A DNA stretch of 64,000 nt from Leishmania mexicana MHOM/GT/2001/U1103 (lineage: Eukaryota > Euglenozoa > Kinetoplastea > Trypanosomatida > Trypanosomatidae): the NCBI RefSeq assembly GCF_000234665.1, contig NC_018316.1, positions 1-64,000 on the forward strand. Reading direction: 5' to 3'. The translations under genes were made by a program, and so were the position numbers. The notes beneath the pieces were generated by a model, which made no database searches, had not been told where the DNA came from, and worked only from the letters and a program-made list of their open reading frames with translations. Shown here piece after piece: positions 9,746 through 19,659 of this stretch (its first letter is position 1; the number at the start of each line of letters is the position of its first letter).

Positions 9746-11017
9746 ATGGCGCAGCCACAGGAAAGCGCCAGTATTTCATCCGATGAACTAGTGGTCTGGA
9801 AAGCTGCCGAGCGAGTGAGGCAAGGCGCCTCTTTACACCTCTCACGGGTAGCTCGCTGTATCGCCTCTGCCACGAAATTGCTGAAGGTCGGAACAAAAGC
9901 GATGGAGCGAGTGGGCGGGAACACGATTGTGTTTGGCCCTATTCGTGGCCATGCTGCTGACTTTGCGAACATTCTACTAACGAAGGTGCTTCCGAATCGT
10001 TGCGTCAGAAATATTGTTTTCTTGGGCAACTACATCGATGGAGCACACCAGTCGCTGGGTGTCCTCTTCCTGATCTCGGCGCTTATTGTGTGCTCTCGGT
10101 TCCACATTGTACCTCTCATCGGCAAGCATGAAATGATGTACCCTATCCACCCGGAGACCTTCGGTTCTCTTCGGAACGAGATGCTTCTGTGCTGCACGCG
10201 CCGACGCCAGCCGCTGGAGCAGTACGAGAGTATCATGAAGGAATTCTTTTCTGCTCTCCCCATTGCGTGCGTGGTGGAGAACAAGTTCTTCTGCGTTGCC
10301 GGCGGGCCCTCCTCGAAGTTTCGCACACTGGAGGAGATCGAGTTGATAACGGTGACGCAGGAGGCATCGAAAGAGTTTGTCTTGAATGAACCAATGGACG
10401 AGGATGAGGAGCGCATCGCTGACGGATGCGCTTTTGTTGCATCACAGGGGAACGAGCTCGCCTTCCGCTATACGTTCAATGCTGCCTGCAACTTCCTGAG
10501 CCGCAACAAATTGGCAATGCTCATCGTTGGCATGGAGTACCATATGAGTCTTCCAGACTACGACAGCTTTTCTCGCCCGAACCATTACAAAGAATCAATC
10601 TACTTCCCCGGATACATCCTAGGTCGCTTCCACCCCGAGACGCAGTTGCCGGCAGTACTGTCGATGTTCTCCGCACCGTCGTTCTGCGGTGTGAACCGCA
10701 ACAACGCGTGCATTGCGGAAATTACCGGCAACCGGTTGGTGGTGCAGGAGCTGGGCGTTTATGCGAAGCGCCCTCTTGTGACACCTGGCACGCAAGATCA
10801 TGCCTTCTCGTGGGTGCAGCCGATGCTGGAGCGTGCCGTCGTGGCCATTGCCCGAGATATCATTCTGGGGGTCATCAAGGAGGATGCAGCGAGTGAGGGC
10901 GATGCTCACCGTAAGCGGTTGGAGGAAGTTGCCGTGTCGAAAATGCGGCGCATGTGTATGCTACTGCATACACACAACATCCCTCTCCCTGATGTGCCTA
11001 AGCTGGCGGTGAACTGA
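9746..11017 (+). CDS. PPP-fold Ser/Thr phosphatase-like protein, predicted catalytically dead
   Basis: A 423-aa protein with the full layout of a PP1/PP2A-type phosphatase but with the metal site destroyed. Compared with the family signatures: GDIHGQ reads GPIRGH (residues 64-69), so the metal-binding Asp and His are lost; GDYVDRG reads GNYIDGA (94-100), so Asp becomes Asn and Arg becomes Gly; GNHE reads GKHE (126-129); the metal-binding His of HGG reads Ala in VAGG (184-187); and the RAHQ segment reads GMEY. Structural parts are kept (LPIACVVENKFFC and FSAPSFCG). The open frame of normal length argues for a maintained protein, perhaps a scaffold or substrate-binding pseudophosphatase. An alternative in-frame ATG at 9638 would add 36 residues, but it lies before the probable acceptor. 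Confidence 0.82.
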   Translation: MAQPQESASISSDELVVWKAAERVRQGASLHLSRVARCIASATKLLKVGTKAMERVGGNTIVFGPIRGHAADFANILLTKVLPNRCVRNIVFLGNYIDGAHQSLGVLFLISALIVCSRFHIVPLIGKHEMMYPIHPETFGSLRNEMLLCCTRRRQPLEQYESIMKEFFSALPIACVVENKFFCVAGGPSSKFRTLEEIELITVTQEASKEFVLNEPMDEDEERIADGCAFVASQGNELAFRYTFNAACNFLSRNKLAMLIVGMEYHMSLPDYDSFSRPNHYKESIYFPGYILGRFHPETQLPAVLSMFSAPSFCGVNRNNACIAEITGNRLVVQELGVYAKRPLVTPGTQDHAFSWVQPMLERAVVAIARDIILGVIKEDAASEGDAHRKRLEEVAVSKMRRMCMLLHTHNIPLPDVPKLAVN

Positions 11018-11824
11018 TGCCGCTACAGCGCTTTTTCGAGATATGTGCGCGTGCGTGTGGAAATCGGCTGCTGCGAGTACGGCCATTCTCCTCAAGTGCT
11101 CGACCGCGCTGCTGACTATACGCCTTGAGTGCCGGCGTCTGCGCTCGTGCGTCATGGGAAGTGGCATTATGTCACACCTCCTTTCTCTTTTTGTTGTATG
11201 TGTCTGTGTCCTGTGGTTTGTGAGCACAAGAGCATTTCGTTGCGTAAATGCCCTGCTCACGTCTATTGTTGTTCTGTACATTCGTAGGTTTGGGTGAATG
11301 CCAAGGAGGGGGTCTTCTCGTATGTGCGCGTGCCTCTGTGGGCATGTATGCTCTCGCTTACCGGCTATGCGTGGTTGCGAGACAAGAGACGCAGTCTACG
11401 GTGGATGTCTCACTGAGAAGTTTACGATTGGGTTTTGCAGCAGGCGGGCGCTGCTTGTCGGGAGTGAACGCCCTTGGCTTGGTAGCGGTGCGCCTGTTCT
11501 CTGCACAAGGCGGAAGAACGTCGAGCAGGTCCTATGGTGCCTGCCGTGGAAGAGAAACGGCTTGCGCTCTCTTCTTTCTTGTGACTCACGGAAAGTGCCA
11601 CTCCGCCATTGCTCTCAATCGACATATCCCGAGCTCTCATCCCTACGTTCCCACCTCGTTTGTCGGACGTCACTCACTCTCACACGTTGTATCACAACGA
11701 TGCGGGTTGCTCCCCGTGACACAAGCTTACGTACTCCCTACCCCATGCATCTTGACTTTGTCCTGCAGACGTTTTTTTTCCCGCTACCATTTTATCAGTC
11801 AAAACTACGGAAAAGTTGTGAGCC
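11018..11824. other. Intergenic/UTR spacer
   Basis: About 800 bases with overlapping open frames but no recognisable protein. It ends in the strong T-tract acceptor listed next. Confidence 0.5.
11771..11798 (+). promoter_or_regulatory. Predicted trans-splice acceptor for the MAR1-like gene
   Basis: A T/C-rich tract including eight consecutive T ends in CAG at 11796-11798, 26 bases before the ATG at 11825. Confidence 0.6.
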
Positions 11825-12403
11825 ATGTCCCGCTTGATGCCGCATTACTCCAAGGGCAAGACGGCCTTCCTGTGCGTAGATCTCCAAGAGGCGTTTTGTA
11901 AGCGCATCAAGAATTTTCAGAATTGCGTGTTCGTTGCCAACCGGCTGGCACGCCTGCATGAGGTGGTGCCCGAGAACACCAAGTACATTGTCACAGAGCA
12001 TTATCCGAAGGGTCTCGGCCGCATCGTGCCGGAGATTACCTTGCCCAAAACCGCCCACGTGATCGAGAAGACGCGCTTCTCGTGTATCGTGCTACAAGTG
12101 GAGGAGCTTCTGAAAGACGTGGACAATGTTGTCGTCTTCGGTATTGAGGGGCATGCCTGCATCCTGCAAACAGTGGCTGACCTCCTGGACATGAACAAGC
12201 GTGTGTTCCTTCCAAAAGACGGCCTGGGCAGTCAAAAGAAGACAGACTTTAAGGCCGCGATGAAGTTAATGAGCTCGTGGGGCCCCAACTGCGAGATCAG
12301 CACCTCTGAGTCGATTCTGCTTCAGATGACAAAGGATGCCATGGACCCCAAGTTCAAAGCGATTTCGAAGCTGCTGAAGGAGACACACCCGATGCCGATC
12401 TGA
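11825..12403 (+). CDS. MAR1: Isochorismatase-fold hydrolase (MAR1-like mitochondrial-associated ribonuclease)
   Basis: A 192-aa protein of the isochorismatase (cysteine hydrolase) superfamily, a single alpha/beta domain. The family's Asp-Lys-Cys triad is present: D19 in FLCVDLQ, K82 in IEKTRFS and C112 in GIEGHACILQTV. Length is normal for the family. In trypanosomatids the equivalent small protein has been described as the mitochondrial-associated ribonuclease MAR1. Assignment to that orthologue is from memory and from size and fold, not from a search. No clear cleavable mitochondrial presequence is visible, although the first 12 residues are basic. What substrate the triad acts on cannot be told from the sequence. 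Confidence 0.85.
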   Translation: MSRLMPHYSKGKTAFLCVDLQEAFCKRIKNFQNCVFVANRLARLHEVVPENTKYIVTEHYPKGLGRIVPEITLPKTAHVIEKTRFSCIVLQVEELLKDVDNVVVFGIEGHACILQTVADLLDMNKRVFLPKDGLGSQKKTDFKAAMKLMSSWGPNCEISTSESILLQMTKDAMDPKFKAISKLLKETHPMPI

Positions 12404-13268
12404 GCAAGTGCACGGCAGACAAGGCTGTCGGGCATGCGAGTGCAACAGGGAGGGCTCTGCGGCAGCAGTCCGGTAGCGCTCTCATTGACGGTCGATCTTT
12501 CTTGCCTTCCACCTCTGCGCATAGCTCTGCTTTCACGGCTTCTTGATGGCGTATAAAAAGCGACGTCCGCGTCTTGATGTATTGAAACAAAATATGAAAA
12601 AGCGTGTCGGATGCTCTTGTGAAGGCAGGCGTGCCGACCACAGCTGGCCAATTTCTATGCTAGTGCCAATGCATCTAATGACGTTTTCTCAATGACCGCT
12701 CTCACCCCTTTTTGTGAGTGCAGAGAGATGCTTTTTCGTGTGCTTCATTGCTTTTCCTCGCGTATCGTCTCACGCGCATCTGTTTTTGTTTCGCTTGTTC
12801 ACCACATATTGCAGGATAAAGAACCGCCAGGGGGGAGGGCTCTTCAGTATCAAAGAACAGCGAAGCTTCCGGCTCAGCGTGCAGTCAGGCACGGATAAGT
12901 GGCATGCAGGCGTGAGTTTCAAAGGAAAAGTAGGCTATTTTTCTGTTTTCCGAGGCTAGCTCTACCTCCTTTATGCAGACTGTTCTGAGTGGAGCGTGAA
13001 ACTTGCGTGGCTTGCTATTGCGGCAGATTAACTAAGCAGTTCTCTCGTTCTGCGCACACCTCTTGCGTCTTCGTGTACTCAAATGGACAGAACACGTTGA
13101 AAGATTACACGTTGGCGATCTTCTTTGTACGCTGTTATGCACACGCTTTTCGCTACCTTTCCTTCATTCTCCCCGCCATTTGTTTCTGTTCCTCTTTCTT
13201 TTTTGCCGATTGCGCGTGACATCGTGCACCACTGCGCGGGTCTTCTGCGTCGACCCAAAGTATTAAGA
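12404..13268. other. Intergenic/UTR spacer
   Basis: About 860 bases, T-rich toward the 3' end (13150-13205). The coiled-coil gene's frame is open from 13125, but the likely acceptor lies inside that stretch (AG near 13260). No other gene is recognised. Confidence 0.5.
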
Positions 13269-14999
13269 ATGAGTGGGGAGTTCTCACTGCTGCAGCACCT
13301 CGGCGTCACCGTGGACAGGTGCGATTCCTCCGCCGATCGTGCTCCTCCGACGCATTCAGCGAAGGCGGCTTTTCGGGTGTGGGCACCGACACAGCACCCT
13401 CCATCGAAGTGCGGTACAGCAGAGGAGACGTGCCGGGTACTGGAAAAGAAGCGCAAGGGCGCCCACTCCTCGTATGCCGATCCCACCGGAGAGGTGCTTC
13501 TACGTCGGAAAAATGGAGTGGAGGTTGAGTATGTTGTGTACAACTCCAAGATTCCATCGGTCCATGGTGTCAACAAGCGACTTGCCGAGACGAAGGCTGA
13601 GCGGGAGCGCGAGGAGAACTCCCCCTATGTCATGTGCGGTCTCGCGCTAGGCAAAGGCGAAGCTGGACAGGAGGAGGCGCGACGGTTGCTGCTGCAGGAA
13701 CTGCGCCGGTGCAACCAGGAGCAGGCGCGTATGAAGAAAGAGGAGGGTCTTCGCGAGCGTGCTCGACGCATAGAACACGAGCGCGCTGTTATACAGTACA
13801 ACGCGGGTGAGGCAGCACGTGAAGAGGGGAATGCGACGCAGAAGAAAAAGATGGACGGGGAAGCTGTGAGCGAAGCAGCAGTGAAAGCTCTCGCCCTGCG
13901 AGAAGAGCGGCGAGCGGATGCACCTGTGGAGTCGAGAGTTGTTGCGAGTGGATGGGACGGCAAGGACGAAGATGACCGCCGGCGCCTCGCCGCAGCGGAG
14001 CGCACGCGGCAGCTTGCCGAAGAGAACTTCCGTGCGGCGGAGCAGAGGCGTGCGGAACGCATGGCGCAGGAGCAGGGAGCGCGCGAAAGGGCGCAAGTGG
14101 AGCGCATGGAACTGCAGAGGCAACTCGCACACGAGCATGAGAAGGATCTGGAAAGGCACCGTCGCAACGCTGAGGCGTTGCGAGGTGCACAAGAGGCCGC
14201 GCGCGAGCTCCGGTCGAGGGCGGACGCCGCTGATGCGCACTTAAAAGCGGTGCCGTCGGGGTCGCTTTTCGACGCGGTGGAAAGGCGACAGCGGGATGAG
14301 GCGATGCGGGCACAGCAGAAGCGGATGGAAGACATGGCCGTGAACGTGCGTCTGGCGGCGCAAAAACGAGCAAACGCGCAGGCCGAGAGGGATAGGGAGC
14401 GGCAGTACGCCGCGGAGTATGCGAAGGCGGAACTGGAGAGCTTTCAGCGTGAAGTGGAGCACGCGCGTCAGAGGCGCCAGCAGGCGCGTCTGGAGCTACA
14501 AGACGCAGCAGAGGCGGCTGCAAAGGTTCGACAGGCTCACGCAGACGCCGCGCGACAGCGAGAGCAGTCAATGGAGCCCCTTCTCTTCTGGCCAGCGGCG
14601 CAGTCGCCGGGAGCCGAGAAGGCCAAGATAGCTGAAAGTCGTCGCTTTCGTGAGGACCTTTGCCGACAAGCCGAAAAAAAGCGCAACGAGCGCGCTCAGG
14701 AAGAGGAAGCGGAACGGGCGAGGGAACGCGCACTCATCGAGTACGATACCCGATCAGCGCAGGAGGCTGTAGAGCGTGAGCGCAAGGACACGAGAGAAAA
14801 AGCAGAGCACCTCCGGCGCGTTTTGGAAGCGCAGATTGCACAGAAGCGCAAAGGAACGGTAGGGAGCCGGCAAGCATGTGCCGCTGTGGATGTCTCACAC
14901 GTACCCGCTACAGAGCCGATGATACTGTACCGTTGCCCCGTGACTGGAGAGCTTCTGCCTGCCAGCGCTTACGACTTTGGCGTTCAGCGAGGACGGTAG
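13269..14999 (+). CDS. Coiled-coil protein, 576 aa (possibly axonemal/cytoskeletal)
   Basis: A long alpha-helical protein very rich in Arg, Glu, Ala and Gln. Residues about 1-125 are less repetitive (contains SSYADPTGEVLLRRKNG and a VNKRLAETKAERERE segment). Residues about 135-540 form nearly unbroken charged coiled coil. The last 30 residues break the helix with a compact motif, YRCPVTGELLPASAYDFG. A charged coiled coil capped by a short conserved tail resembles ciliary microtubule-associated proteins, but I cannot name a family. The start is the first ATG after the acceptor; an in-frame ATG at 13125 would add 48 residues of low-quality sequence. Antisense frames of up to 314 codons across this gene are shadows of its biased codons. 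Confidence 0.8.
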   Translation: MSGEFSLLQHLGVTVDRCDSSADRAPPTHSAKAAFRVWAPTQHPPSKCGTAEETCRVLEKKRKGAHSSYADPTGEVLLRRKNGVEVEYVVYNSKIPSVHGVNKRLAETKAEREREENSPYVMCGLALGKGEAGQEEARRLLLQELRRCNQEQARMKKEEGLRERARRIEHERAVIQYNAGEAAREEGNATQKKKMDGEAVSEAAVKALALREERRADAPVESRVVASGWDGKDEDDRRRLAAAERTRQLAEENFRAAEQRRAERMAQEQGARERAQVERMELQRQLAHEHEKDLERHRRNAEALRGAQEAARELRSRADAADAHLKAVPSGSLFDAVERRQRDEAMRAQQKRMEDMAVNVRLAAQKRANAQAERDRERQYAAEYAKAELESFQREVEHARQRRQQARLELQDAAEAAAKVRQAHADAARQREQSMEPLLFWPAAQSPGAEKAKIAESRRFREDLCRQAEKKRNERAQEEEAERARERALIEYDTRSAQEAVERERKDTREKAEHLRRVLEAQIAQKRKGTVGSRQACAAVDVSHVPATEPMILYRCPVTGELLPASAYDFGVQRGR

Positions 15000-15743
15000 G
15001 AACCCTGCGTCTAGCTTGACCGCGACTGACTGTGCTGCGGGGACTTCAGGCTGAGCGTCTCGCTCCCCTTCTCCTTTTCATAGTGAGGGAACGTGCACAT
15101 TTGGAAGCAGTAAAGCCAAGCGTGACCGTACAGTGAGGGAGGAAAGGAGAGGGGCGGGGATGTCGCAGGCTTCCTCATTGTGCCATGCTGGGGCGTGTCG
15201 AATCTTTTAGATTGCGCACATGTACACACGATTACCGTTTCCGTAGACGAAATAGAAGCAACGACACCGAAACTGAGCAGATAGCAGAAGAGGTAGCAGA
15301 AAAGAGGCTCCCCAGGCTTGTGATGTCCATTTGCTGTAGAAGACTCTGCTGGGGATCAACTGGGCGGCAGTGCACCAGGCGCTCTGCAAGCGCAACCTTT
15401 CTTTCTCGTCGGAAGGCTCAGTGAGCCTCTTCGTGTGTTTCCCCTGCGTGCTTTGTGCATTATGCTCTCCACCGCTCACTCTATCAAACATGCGTCTCTT
15501 TTTTCACAGACATCACGGGGTGCTTTACTTTGCAACCACAAAACTGCGCATACACACGAAAGCGGTTGCATACGACGTGGCAGACACTCGAGGGCAGGCG
15601 AGCAGGAAAGCGAATACACGAAGGGGTCATCAAGGAGGCGTCCACGCTAATTGGTTGCGTAGTATATCCCGTCTGCGGACTGGCTCTCTCTCGTTCTGAC
15701 GCGTTCGCTGCCGCGGTTGCCGCTGAGCCTCGATCAACGTCCC
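15000..15743. other. Intergenic/UTR spacer
   Basis: About 740 bases with several overlapping small frames, none with a recognisable product. It probably holds the 3' UTR of the coiled-coil gene and the leader of the small gene that follows. Confidence 0.45.
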
Positions 15744-16016
15744 ATGGATCTGTGCGGCACCGATGTCTTTCCCTTTCAAGGCGGGCGGTTGGGGACTACC
15801 CCAACCGAGGACTTCTACTTGACAACTCTTGAGAAGAAACTGTTGCGGATGTCGGCGATGGAGCAGCTGCACGCGTGCTGTTTTGCTGACCCTCAGCTGC
15901 CTACTGCGCGGGATGGTGGCGAGCGTTCGCTTCTATGGAGCGTGCTGCGCGAATCGACGCGCGTGTTTTTGTCTCTGATGTTGCTCCTCTGCGTCGTGGC
16001 GCACCTCCTGAACTGA
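15744..16016 (+). CDS. Possible small tail-anchored membrane protein, 90 aa
   Basis: A small frame starting at ATG 15744. The first 65 residues are soluble-looking (contains FPFQGGRLGTTPTEDFYLTTLEKKLLRMSAMEQLHACCF). The last 20 or so residues are a hydrophobic segment rich in Leu and Val (VFLSLMLLLCVVAHLLN) ending directly at the stop, the classic layout of a tail-anchored protein. It lies on the coding strand between two real genes with UTR-sized spacers. I recognise no family. It is short enough to be a chance frame, so confidence is moderate. Confidence 0.45.
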   Translation: MDLCGTDVFPFQGGRLGTTPTEDFYLTTLEKKLLRMSAMEQLHACCFADPQLPTARDGGERSLLWSVLRESTRVFLSLMLLLCVVAHLLN

Positions 16017-16462
16017 CGACAGATCTGCTCAGATGATGTCGACACCCTCACTTCTCTTGGCGGGGGTGGCGCAAGTTTCTTTTTGCTGTCATTATCTTGC
16101 TCTGCTCACTGTTTGCTTTCTTTCCTGCTCAGTGCCTTGCTTCTTGGAATTCGGTGTTCGCAGCGTTAGATTCCCTTGTATTGCTTTGGCGGCGCAGTCG
16201 TAGCGTGCGCGCTGGCTGCTGAGACAGCCGGTTTTCTGTCACTCACGTCTGACTTCAGGGCTGCATGTCTGCGACAGGAAAGGACAGCTCGTCAGATGAT
16301 CCTCCGCTGTCTGCTGTATGGTTTCTCTCGTCTACCTCGTTGTTCTCGATCTTCTGCCGTCTCGCTTTTCTTCCCCCCGTTGGTACCACGCGGACCCCAA
16401 TGGGCTTTCCGGGGCGATTCACTGAGCCACGACCCACTCTACACGCTTTCAGTAGCACCAAC
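16017..16462. other. Intergenic/UTR spacer
   Basis: About 450 bases, strongly T/C-rich over 16310-16380, with a CAG at 16450-16452 shortly before the next ATG. An upstream in-frame ATG at 16265 lies before this acceptor. Confidence 0.45.
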
Positions 16463-17080
16463 ATGCAATCCGTGCTTCCCTACACCACGAACCCGGCGCA
16501 GATCGCGTCGATCGAGAAGCTCAAGCTCATAAACCCCTCCTCAGCAGCTGCGACTGGGCCGTATGTGAGTGTAAGGGATCCGAAACTGGTCGTCGGAGGG
16601 CTGCTGCACAACTGGGATGCAGAAGCGGCGCACGCGCTGCTTAACGCTCCAAAATCCGTGCAGACGTGGGACCTGTCTTGGACGGAGGACGAGACGAACT
16701 GGGAAGAGCGGGTGCACCGCTGCACCTACCCAGAGGAGGTAGAGGATCTACTGCCGGCAAAGTGGATCGGCTATCGTGTCCAAAGCGATGTGGATGAGAC
16801 CCTGGCGCGCGTTTGCAAGCTGTGCACGGTGCTGGTGGACAGGTTCGTTTCGCTGTCGCAGGGCAACAACGCGAACGTGTCCACTGCTAAGTGGCGCCAG
16901 CGCCAGGCTCTGTATGACAGGCTCGGCGCCGTGATGGAGCTGCTCGAAGCGTCCGTTGGGGAAGCGATCCCCATTCTGAAACTGAAGGACCCAGAGTTCA
17001 TTCACAACTGCTGGCGCCAGATGCAGGATGATGAACGAGTAGAAATTATGTCTGTCCTGGGGACTAAAGAGTACGATTAG
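16463..17080 (+). CDS. Conserved-looking hypothetical protein, 205 aa
   Basis: A 205-aa soluble protein starting MQSVLPYTTNPAQIASIEKLKLINPS. The middle contains a Trp-rich acidic segment (WDLSWTEDETNWEERV) followed by helical stretches and several short KLKDPEF-like motifs. No signal peptide, membrane span or recognised domain is seen. The frame extends 66 codons upstream to an ATG at 16265, but that part is translated pyrimidine tract and lies before the likely acceptor CAG at 16450-16452, so the shorter start is preferred. The protein looks real from codon use and from its position in the cluster. Function is unknown. Confidence 0.7.
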   Translation: MQSVLPYTTNPAQIASIEKLKLINPSSAAATGPYVSVRDPKLVVGGLLHNWDAEAAHALLNAPKSVQTWDLSWTEDETNWEERVHRCTYPEEVEDLLPAKWIGYRVQSDVDETLARVCKLCTVLVDRFVSLSQGNNANVSTAKWRQRQALYDRLGAVMELLEASVGEAIPILKLKDPEFIHNCWRQMQDDERVEIMSVLGTKEYD

Positions 17081-17678
17081 TCCTGCAATGTTGGGACCAC
17101 GCCCCTCCGGCCTTTCGCTCCGTTTGCCGTTTCCTTTTTTCCCTCGGTTTTCTCATATCTTTTGCATTACAGAAGAGCCGATTGCCTGCTGGTTGGCGGC
17201 TACATGGGGCGGGGGTGAGGTGGTGAGGTGCCTTCATCGCAACGGCGACGGGGACTCTGGAGAGATGAGGAACGCCTCATTTTGGTTTCTTGTTGCACAC
17301 TTCGATCGCTAGAGCGAGCAGCGTGATGCTCGTATTTGATGATTTTGTTTCTTCCCTTTTAGATGTCGATGCCGAGCGCGCCCCGTACTCAAGGAAAGAG
17401 GCAGTATTTGGTAGCCAGATGGTATTCTCGCGTCTGTTTCACGAATCGCTGGGCATAGTTATCATGTCTCCGTCGCGCTCTTCTGCTTCGCCGATCCCTG
17501 GCTATCCCCGATGCCTTTTACTCTTCGATGCGACTGCAAGTCATCCCGACAATGCCATTTGCACAACCATGTTTGCTTCTACTTTCCCGATTCTTCTCCG
17601 TACTGTGCCGCCCTTGCCCTCTTCATGGCCATTTTTACATTTCGCAGGTGTTTTAGTTATATTTCACGACGTTCTGCG
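17081..17678. other. Intergenic/UTR spacer
   Basis: About 600 bases, pyrimidine-rich at several points. A CAG at 17645-17647 after a T-rich stretch is the likely acceptor for the next gene. The upstream in-frame ATG at 17511 encodes unlikely sequence. Confidence 0.45.
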
Positions 17679-19124
17679 ATGCGCCGTTTTACAGCGCGCC
17701 TCCAGCTGCTCACGTTTGAGACACTTGTTTGCGGGACTCATGGCGTGTTGCCGCCTCCGACACGTCTCGCTGCGGCATGTGCGCGCGCCAAGGAGGAGTT
17801 TGCATCGCAGTGCAGCACGAGCGCGCCGCCGCCAACGATGCTGACAACGGCTGTTGTGGCTACCCACCTGCTGAACAACAACCTCAGAGACGCCGCGGCA
17901 GTGCTTGTATCGCATCCCTGTCAGCAGCAGGTTCTGGAGGGAGTACGGGACTATGTGAGGCAACATCCTGGCGTGTTTTCGGTGTCTACGCTGACCGGCA
18001 TGGTAGAGGAGGCACGTTGTGTGAGTGAGGGCGCTGTGGCTACCTTTCTGCGCGCAGCCGTCGATGAGTTTCTTCACGGCTCATCCGCTGCATCTAGAGA
18101 GGGCGACGAGGCGGCTGCGTGGGATGTGCAGCGCGAGAACTTGCGCTCCCTCGTGCTGCGGCACATTCGCTTTTACCCTGTCTGTGTATCCTTTCTTCTG
18201 GGCTCCCTCTGCGCAGTAAGCCGAGGATGCGCAGGGGACCGCGAAGATGTCATCGAGGTAATGCAACTCGCCATGCGCGAGCGCTCGATGAATCCGCGGG
18301 ACTTCGGTGGTGTTCTGGATGTCGTGTGGAAATCAAGAGAGCCGCGGCGCGTCGCGATGATGTGGGGGTGGATGCAGCACACATCTGCCTGCTGGGACGT
18401 TCGCGCGGCCTCGATTGCCATCATGGCGTTTTCGGAGCTTCATCAAATGGACGAGGCGGTAGCGTGCATGCAGAAGCTTGCGGAGGCGGACTGTGACCCG
18501 ACGATCGACGCTCAGGTCGCCTTTGTAAGGTTCCTGGGGGCGCGAACACCATCCCTGCTTCAGTATGCAGCTCAGTTGATGCTTCACTGGCACCCCTCAG
18601 GCGAGCGGCTGTGGCGCGGAGAGGCGCAGGCCGTCGGAATGGAGCTGGTGAAAATCTGCTGCGCGTGCGGCGAGCGTAAATTGGCTGTGGAGATGCTCGA
18701 ACAGATGGTGGCGACGAATGCAGGTGTGCCAGCAGAGCTAGAGGCGTTTATGCTGCGGCCCGGTGCCGCTGCCCTCGGTGAGCATCACAGTGCATCGGTG
18801 GCTACGAGCAAGACGCTGCAGGAATTGTTCATTGACGTTCCGTTGCGCCTGCCCAACCTGGGAGAGCAACCAGGACTTGTCGGGCTTCTGCTTTCACTAG
18901 GCATGGCCACCAACCGCCTTCCAGAAGTGTACGATGCGCTGGAGAAGGCGTCGTTGACACCTGCCAACTTTCAAGGCGCGCTTGGCTGCTTTACGACAGG
19001 AAGTGTTGTGAAGGCGGCGAGTCCTGTCGCCGTGCTCGCCTGCGTGCGCGAGGCTGGTGCGCGAACGGGACATAAAATTCCTGAGGAGATGGAGTCGTGG
19101 CTGCAGCTAGCGACAGAAATGTAG
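17679..19124 (+). CDS. PPR-like helical-repeat protein, predicted mitochondrial
   Basis: A 481-aa protein made almost entirely of paired helices. The N-terminus (MRRFTARLQLLTFETLVCG) is basic, hydroxylated and free of acidic residues, a good mitochondrial presequence. Segments such as WDVRAASIAIMAFSELHQMDEAVACMQKLAEADCDPTI look like a pentatricopeptide repeat, and others (MELVKICCACGERKLAVEMLEQMVATN) are similar. PPR proteins are abundant in trypanosomatid mitochondria, where they bind RNA in ribosomes, editing or polyadenylation complexes. I cannot define the number of repeats or the specific protein. The ATG at 17679 follows the predicted acceptor at 17646-17647. Its 3' neighbour is the ligase relic. 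Confidence 0.7.
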   Translation: MRRFTARLQLLTFETLVCGTHGVLPPPTRLAAACARAKEEFASQCSTSAPPPTMLTTAVVATHLLNNNLRDAAAVLVSHPCQQQVLEGVRDYVRQHPGVFSVSTLTGMVEEARCVSEGAVATFLRAAVDEFLHGSSAASREGDEAAAWDVQRENLRSLVLRHIRFYPVCVSFLLGSLCAVSRGCAGDREDVIEVMQLAMRERSMNPRDFGGVLDVVWKSREPRRVAMMWGWMQHTSACWDVRAASIAIMAFSELHQMDEAVACMQKLAEADCDPTIDAQVAFVRFLGARTPSLLQYAAQLMLHWHPSGERLWRGEAQAVGMELVKICCACGERKLAVEMLEQMVATNAGVPAELEAFMLRPGAAALGEHHSASVATSKTLQELFIDVPLRLPNLGEQPGLVGLLLSLGMATNRLPEVYDALEKASLTPANFQGALGCFTTGSVVKAASPVAVLACVREAGARTGHKIPEEMESWLQLATEM

Positions 19125-19659
19125 GCCGAGAAAGTCGAAGAGAGAATGTGCATCAAGCGATGGTGTCTTACTCTTTGCTGTGACGAAGGTGGGAGGCAAA
19201 GTTGCCTTGAGGGCGACGTTGGCCTCTACCTGCACGAACGTGAGGTGACCAGCGCATTCTTGATGAAGGAATCAGTGGGTGAAGAGGGTGAAATGGAGAG
19301 TGGGCGGCAAGGGTGGATATCCCTATTTGCTGCCAGCTGAGGGAGTGGATGGTGTTGCTCGATCTTCAGCCCTCGACTGTCATGAGCATACAGGGATTGC
19401 TCCGACAGGGTAAGCGTCCCCCACCCCCCTCTTTATGCGACAAACGCGCTCGTCTTTGCTTGCGTGTTTGTGACTTGTTGTCGCCAGCGTGATAGTGCCA
19501 GCTGGGAAGCGAGGTGATGTGATGAATAGTGAGGAACTAGAGAGGGATAGCGGCTCTCTCCGCGCACCCTCACCACCACACATGCGCACAGAAAAAAAAA
19601 ACAGCGAAGCGCCTCATCGATTGAGCGAGAAAGCACACTCGCGAAGCGCAACGTAGGTG
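19125..19659. other. Intergenic/UTR spacer
   Basis: About 530 bases between the PPR-like gene and the start of the ligase relic. It contains a run of nine A near 19591 and no recognised gene. Confidence 0.4.

Noticed and set aside
11248..11901. Plus-strand frame of 217 codons overlapping the MAR1-like start
   Set aside because: It overlaps the better-supported gene in another frame and crosses its T-tract splice signal.
13625..14733. Long minus-strand frames of up to 314 codons across the coiled-coil gene
   Set aside because: They are shadows of biased GC-rich codons on the plus strand; the products are low-complexity Arg/Ser/Pro or Ala sequence.
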